From CAIZGX01 sp044239865 (GTDB taxonomy: Bacteria; Bacteroidota; Bacteroidia; Flavobacteriales_D; Sanyastnellaceae), in the NCBI GenBank assembly GCA_044239865.1, contig JBIIAO010000002.1:757281-821280 (forward strand): a stretch of DNA of 64,000 nucleotides, given 5' to 3'. Positions 60,722-64,000 of the stretch are shown in pieces (position 1 is the stretch's first letter; the number at the start of each line of letters is the position of its first letter). The notes under the pieces are model-generated. The model ran no database searches. It had not been told where the DNA came from and was given only the letters and a program-made list of their open reading frames with translations. The position numbers and the translations under genes are program-made.

Positions 60722-61297
60722 ATGATTAAAGTACTTTACCTCGACGACGAAGAAAACAACCTCATCGCCTTCAAAGCGTTATTCCGCAGAGAATTCGATG
60801 TATTCACAACCACTTCTCCTCAGGAAGCAGTGGCATATCTGAATGCTAACGTTGTTCCCATAATTCTTTCCGATCAGAAAATGCCGGAATTAAGCGGGGT
60901 GGAATTCTTCGAATTGACACTTAACGATTTTCCAAATGCTGTGCGAATCTTAGTGACCGGATACGCCGATATCGAAGCGGTAATTGACGCTATAAATCGC
61001 GGACAAGTTTATCGCTACGTGGCTAAACCTTGGAATGAAAACGATCTTCGTGTTTGTCTATTAAACGCTGCGGAACGCTATGAAATGAATATCCATTCAA
61101 GCGATTCAGATTCTAAAACGGATAAATGGAAAGGTGCCAAATTACGCATTCAAGATGCTATACATAAAGTGAAAGCCTTAGTCTCTTCTTGGAAAGGATT
61201 AAACCAACCCGTTCCAGCCGATTCATTGAACGAAGTGGTAAACGAACTGAACTCACTCGAAGAAAGCGTTAACGAAGTATTCGAAGAGGCGAAATAA
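60722..61297 (+). CDS. Response regulator (RpfG-type receiver, coiled C-terminus)
   Basis: The protein has 191 residues. The receiver covers residues 1-120 (LYLDDEENNLIAFKALF, phospho-acceptor D51 in ILSDQKMPELSG, RILVTGYAD, YRYVAKPW). The rest is helical without a DNA-binding or enzymatic domain (RIQDAIHKVKALVSSW, LNSLEESVNEVFEEAK). It begins 15 bp after the histidine kinase gene and is the probable partner. It looks like a paralog of the receiver at 54711-55202, at the other end of the locus. Confidence 0.92.
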   Translation: MIKVLYLDDEENNLIAFKALFRREFDVFTTTSPQEAVAYLNANVVPIILSDQKMPELSGVEFFELTLNDFPNAVRILVTGYADIEAVIDAINRGQVYRYVAKPWNENDLRVCLLNAAERYEMNIHSSDSDSKTDKWKGAKLRIQDAIHKVKALVSSWKGLNQPVPADSLNEVVNELNSLEESVNEVFEEAK

Positions 61298-61301
61298 TCT
61301 C

Positions 61302-63815
61302 TTAAACTTTATCGTCTTCCGATTCTCCTCCTAGACTTTCTTCGGGAAGTGTAGGATCTATCTTCTGCATGCGCCAAGCCTCGTAAGACAAATCGTCTTC
61401 CTCATCGATAACTTGCATAAACGGCTCTGCAAACGCCTTGGTGCTTAAATGATGCTCCAATGATAACAACATTGCCGGTAAAACAATCAAGTTCGTTAAC
61501 ATCGCAGTAAACAAAGTCAAGGAAGTCAATATTCCCAACGCGCGCGTTCCATCGAATTCAGAGAAAACGAAGATTCCAAACCCGAAGAACAGTACGATAG
61601 AAGTAAAGAGAATACTAGCCCCCGTGTCCTTTACAGCAGAGAGCACGGATAATTTAATGTTCCAATTGTGCTCGCGCAATTCCTGACGATATTTCGCCAA
61701 GAAGTGAATGGTATTGTCCACCGTAATTCCAAACGCAATACTGAACACCAAAATGGTAGACGGTTTCAATGGAATGTCAAAGAATCCCATGAATCCCGCC
61801 GTGATAAACTGAGGAATTAAATTCGGTACTAGAGATATCAAAAGCATGCGCAAACTGCGGAACATGACCCACATGAGCAGACAAATAACCCCAACAGCAA
61901 AGAGCAAACTCGAAAATAAATTATTCACCAAATAAGTGGTTCCCTTCAAGAATACAATACTCGTTCCGGTCATGGTTACCTTATACAAACTGTCGGGAAA
62001 AAGTTTGGTAACCTCTGGACGAAGCGTGTTCAGCAAAGAGTCCATAGCCAACGTTCCGATATCTGCTACCTGAGCGGTAATGCGGGTTTTCTTCAATGAA
62101 TCGTCTAAGAATGTGTTTGAATATTTCGAAGCGTTTGAGTTTTCAGCAGCACTATCCGATTGCTCGAAGTAGGGACCAATGAATTGCTGCTCTCCGCGAC
62201 TAATTAAATCGTAATACTCCGGATCTCCGTCATAATAGGCTTGCTTCGCAAACTTAATGGCATCTGCAATAGAAAGTGATCGTGAGATTTTTGTTGAAAC
62301 GCCAGGCAAAGTATCCATAACGTCTTGCAAAGAGTCTATACGTGCAATGGTTTTCGGATTGGTAATTTTTCCGCGCTTGGCTTCAACCATAATTTCGAAA
62401 GGCATAACCCCGTCGAAATGCTTTTCAAACCAGCGTAAATCGGTAATCACGCGGTCATCGTCCGGAAGGTCATCGACAATATTTCCTGTCGTCTTCACCA
62501 AGGTCATTCCGTAAAAACTAAGGCCGGTAATAATTATAGTTATGAAGTAAATGGGCCTTCTGTTTTTGGTAATCATTTTCACCAAATTCTCTAACGTGTG
62601 GAATAACCAACGCATGTCGAGGTGCTTCAAATGCCGCGCTTTCGGAGCAGCGGTGTATGAAAATAATATGGGGAAGGCAATCAGTGAAATGAAGAACATG
62701 AGCATGCTATTCAAAGCAGAGATTACACCGAATTGCTTCAGCAAATCACTTTCAACAAAAATAAATGTCGCGAAACCCACGGCAGTAGTGGCGTTAATCA
62801 TGAACGACGCTTCGCCAACTTTTTGAATAACACGCGTCATAGCGCGCATTTTATTTCCGTGGCGAATGAACTCTTGGTGGTATTTCGTAAGAAGGTAAAT
62901 GCAATTAGGAACACCAATAACAATCATGAGCGGCGGAATGAGTCCCATGAGCATGGTAATCGGATAGTCGAACAGCGCAATCGTACCCATAGATACAACT
63001 ACACCAATTCCGATAATAACCATGCAAACTAAAACGGCACGAACACTTCTGAAGAAAACGAACAGTAACACGGCACTAACGAGCAGCGAAAGAAGAGTAA
63101 AGAATTTCAACTCGGCCTTCACCTTGGCCGTCATTTGCGTACGAATGAAAGGAAGTCCGGAGATGAATGTCTTTATGTACGAGTCCTTGGAAAACTGATT
63201 GATTTTTTCTACAATCTGGTCCACTGCATTTCCTCGGAATTGTGAATTGAAAAGTTTTCCATTAACAAAAATCATCATTAACGTAGCGTCTGACTTCGAT
63301 TTGTAAAGCAATCCATCGTAAAAAGGAAGTGATAATATCTTTTGTTTTACTGAATCGAGTTGGACTTGGGACTCAAGCTTTCCATCAGAAATATGACGGA
63401 AGCGAAAACGCTCTTCCGTAGTATCGGCATACATTTCATAGCAATGCGCAATGGAAAACACAGAGTCAACTACGTTGCGTTGAACGTTAGTTTTCATTCC
63501 GTCAATTATAGTATCAACAGGAACAGTAATTTTCTTGAGGGTGTTACCAAGTTCCTTCAGTGCAATAAAGTTCTGAAGTTCCCATATTTCGGGGTCATTC
63601 AGTCCAACAATCATAACATTCCCGTCTTCTGAGAACTGCTTGGTAAAGGCTTGGTATTCAACGTAAGTGGGGTCATCTTGAGGAAGCACTCCCGAAAACT
63701 TGTAGCTCATGCGCACGTTGCGTGCTTCCCAACCCATAAAAACAGTGATGGCCAAAGTCAATACCCCAAGTAAGATTCGGTTACGAAGAATAAAAGCAGC
63801 AATTTTTGCCCACAT
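61302..63815 (-). CDS. RND/MMPL superfamily exporter
   Basis: The protein has 837 residues and two MMPL/SSD-type halves. The first membrane helix is at residues 12-27 (RNRILLGVLTLAITVFMGW), a large periplasmic loop reaches to about 220, and a first six-helix block spans about 230-420 (VVVSMGTIALFDYPITMLMGLIPPLMIVIGVPNCIYLLTKYH). The second loop and block end about residue 790 (STILVFSIAFGITVDNTIHFLAKYR). The family exports lipids, hopanoids and other hydrophobic compounds. The substrate is unknown. The stop is 4 bp from the convergent receiver gene stop. Confidence 0.92.
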   Translation of the reverse strand: MWAKIAAFILRNRILLGVLTLAITVFMGWEARNVRMSYKFSGVLPQDDPTYVEYQAFTKQFSEDGNVMIVGLNDPEIWELQNFIALKELGNTLKKITVPVDTIIDGMKTNVQRNVVDSVFSIAHCYEMYADTTEERFRFRHISDGKLESQVQLDSVKQKILSLPFYDGLLYKSKSDATLMMIFVNGKLFNSQFRGNAVDQIVEKINQFSKDSYIKTFISGLPFIRTQMTAKVKAELKFFTLLSLLVSAVLLFVFFRSVRAVLVCMVIIGIGVVVSMGTIALFDYPITMLMGLIPPLMIVIGVPNCIYLLTKYHQEFIRHGNKMRAMTRVIQKVGEASFMINATTAVGFATFIFVESDLLKQFGVISALNSMLMFFISLIAFPILFSYTAAPKARHLKHLDMRWLFHTLENLVKMITKNRRPIYFITIIITGLSFYGMTLVKTTGNIVDDLPDDDRVITDLRWFEKHFDGVMPFEIMVEAKRGKITNPKTIARIDSLQDVMDTLPGVSTKISRSLSIADAIKFAKQAYYDGDPEYYDLISRGEQQFIGPYFEQSDSAAENSNASKYSNTFLDDSLKKTRITAQVADIGTLAMDSLLNTLRPEVTKLFPDSLYKVTMTGTSIVFLKGTTYLVNNLFSSLLFAVGVICLLMWVMFRSLRMLLISLVPNLIPQFITAGFMGFFDIPLKPSTILVFSIAFGITVDNTIHFLAKYRQELREHNWNIKLSVLSAVKDTGASILFTSIVLFFGFGIFVFSEFDGTRALGILTSLTLFTAMLTNLIVLPAMLLSLEHHLSTKAFAEPFMQVIDEEDDLSYEAWRMQKIDPTLPEESLGGESEDDKV

Positions 63816-63931
63816 AGCTTTTTCGAATAGTCTGCAAAGAAACGCTAAATCTATTTTCGAATGAAATTTTAAGCATCCTTTGTCAACCTATGGTTAAGAG
63901 TGCTATCTTCGTCCCCACAAAATCGAAAATC

Positions 63932-64000
63932 ATGTCACAACAACATCAAGAGCAAATTGACGCCTTTATGTCGAAAGTTCGGTCAATGAACCCGAACGAG
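63932..64000 (+). CDS. gdhA: Probable NADP-specific glutamate dehydrogenase (partial, 5' end only)
   Basis: The 23 codons visible start MSQQHQEQIDAFMSKVRSMN and continue PNE at the window edge. The IDAFMSKVRSMNPNE stretch resembles the N-terminus of hexameric NADP-GDH ('FMAxVxxxNPNEPEF'), which would make glutamate from 2-oxoglutarate and ammonia. The call rests on a short stretch only. Confidence 0.6.
   Translation, partial: MSQQHQEQIDAFMSKVRSMNPNE

Overview
The window is a contiguous piece of a Bacteroidota chromosome, most likely order Flavobacteriales. The evidence is a set of lineage markers: several secreted proteins with a C-terminal type IX secretion (T9SS) sorting domain, the T9SS response regulator PorX, the mutY-ssb-gldE-gldD cluster, a DUF5723/OmpA surface protein, a 31-residue COX24-type ribosomal-like protein, near absence of Shine-Dalgarno sequences, and frequent TTG/GTG starts. 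I cannot name a genus.

Layout. 0-2.8 kb: a collagen-like secreted protein (cut by the window edge), a T9SS protein, an AlkC-like DNA repair gene bracketed by two attC-like palindromes, and a small lipoprotein. 2.8-13.9 kb: dxr, tRNA-Gln, an aldehyde dehydrogenase, a giant coiled-coil DUF4175 protein, an RsbW-like ATPase, an acyl-CoA carboxylase beta subunit, a gamma carbonic anhydrase, a GH16 glycosidase, an EamA transporter and a DUF502 protein. 14-25 kb: T9SS proteins, yraN, lpdA, DedA, porX, tsaE and alanine dehydrogenase. 25-40.7 kb: gcvP, free-methionine sulfoxide reductase, an Ig-like lipoprotein, a TPR protein, an OmpA/TSP3 protein, an orphan short transcription unit, an epimerase, uvrC, a PBP1A with a zinc-ribbon-like insert, and a two-subunit CoA-transferase. 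40.7-45.9 kb: a REP-associated (IS200-like) transposase with palindromes, a cysteine-rich T9SS protein and an HD-domain phosphohydrolase. 45.9-54.7 kb: RNase E/G, the 31-residue protein, a TPR protein, HU, mutY, ssb, gldE, gldD, ridA, a GATase, DUF4159 and TIGR02757 genes. 54.7-61.3 kb: a signalling locus with two similar receiver proteins, a XRE regulator, a PAS-like protein, an E1/ThiF-like protein, a GNAT-like acyltransferase and a 7TMR-DISM histidine kinase. 61.3-64 kb: an RND/MMPL exporter and the start of a probable glutamate dehydrogenase gene.

How genes work together. PorX, GldD and GldE relate to T9SS and gliding, which would serve the sorting-domain proteins found here. gcvP and lpdA are parts of the glycine cleavage system (lpdA is shared with 2-oxoacid dehydrogenases). 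The CoA-transferase, carboxylase and aldehyde dehydrogenase fit acyl-CoA and amino-acid catabolism. mutY, uvrC and the AlkC-like protein are DNA repair.

Two things stand out. (1) Four intergenic arrays of tiny hairpins share a fixed GAAT spacer while every stem differs in sequence yet keeps its pairing; one array lies beside the REP-type transposase. (2) The E1-like + acyltransferase + membrane histidine kinase + receiver locus looks like an uncharacterised small-molecule synthesis and sensing module. It has AT-rich composition, and the composition appears to switch in the middle of the kinase gene.
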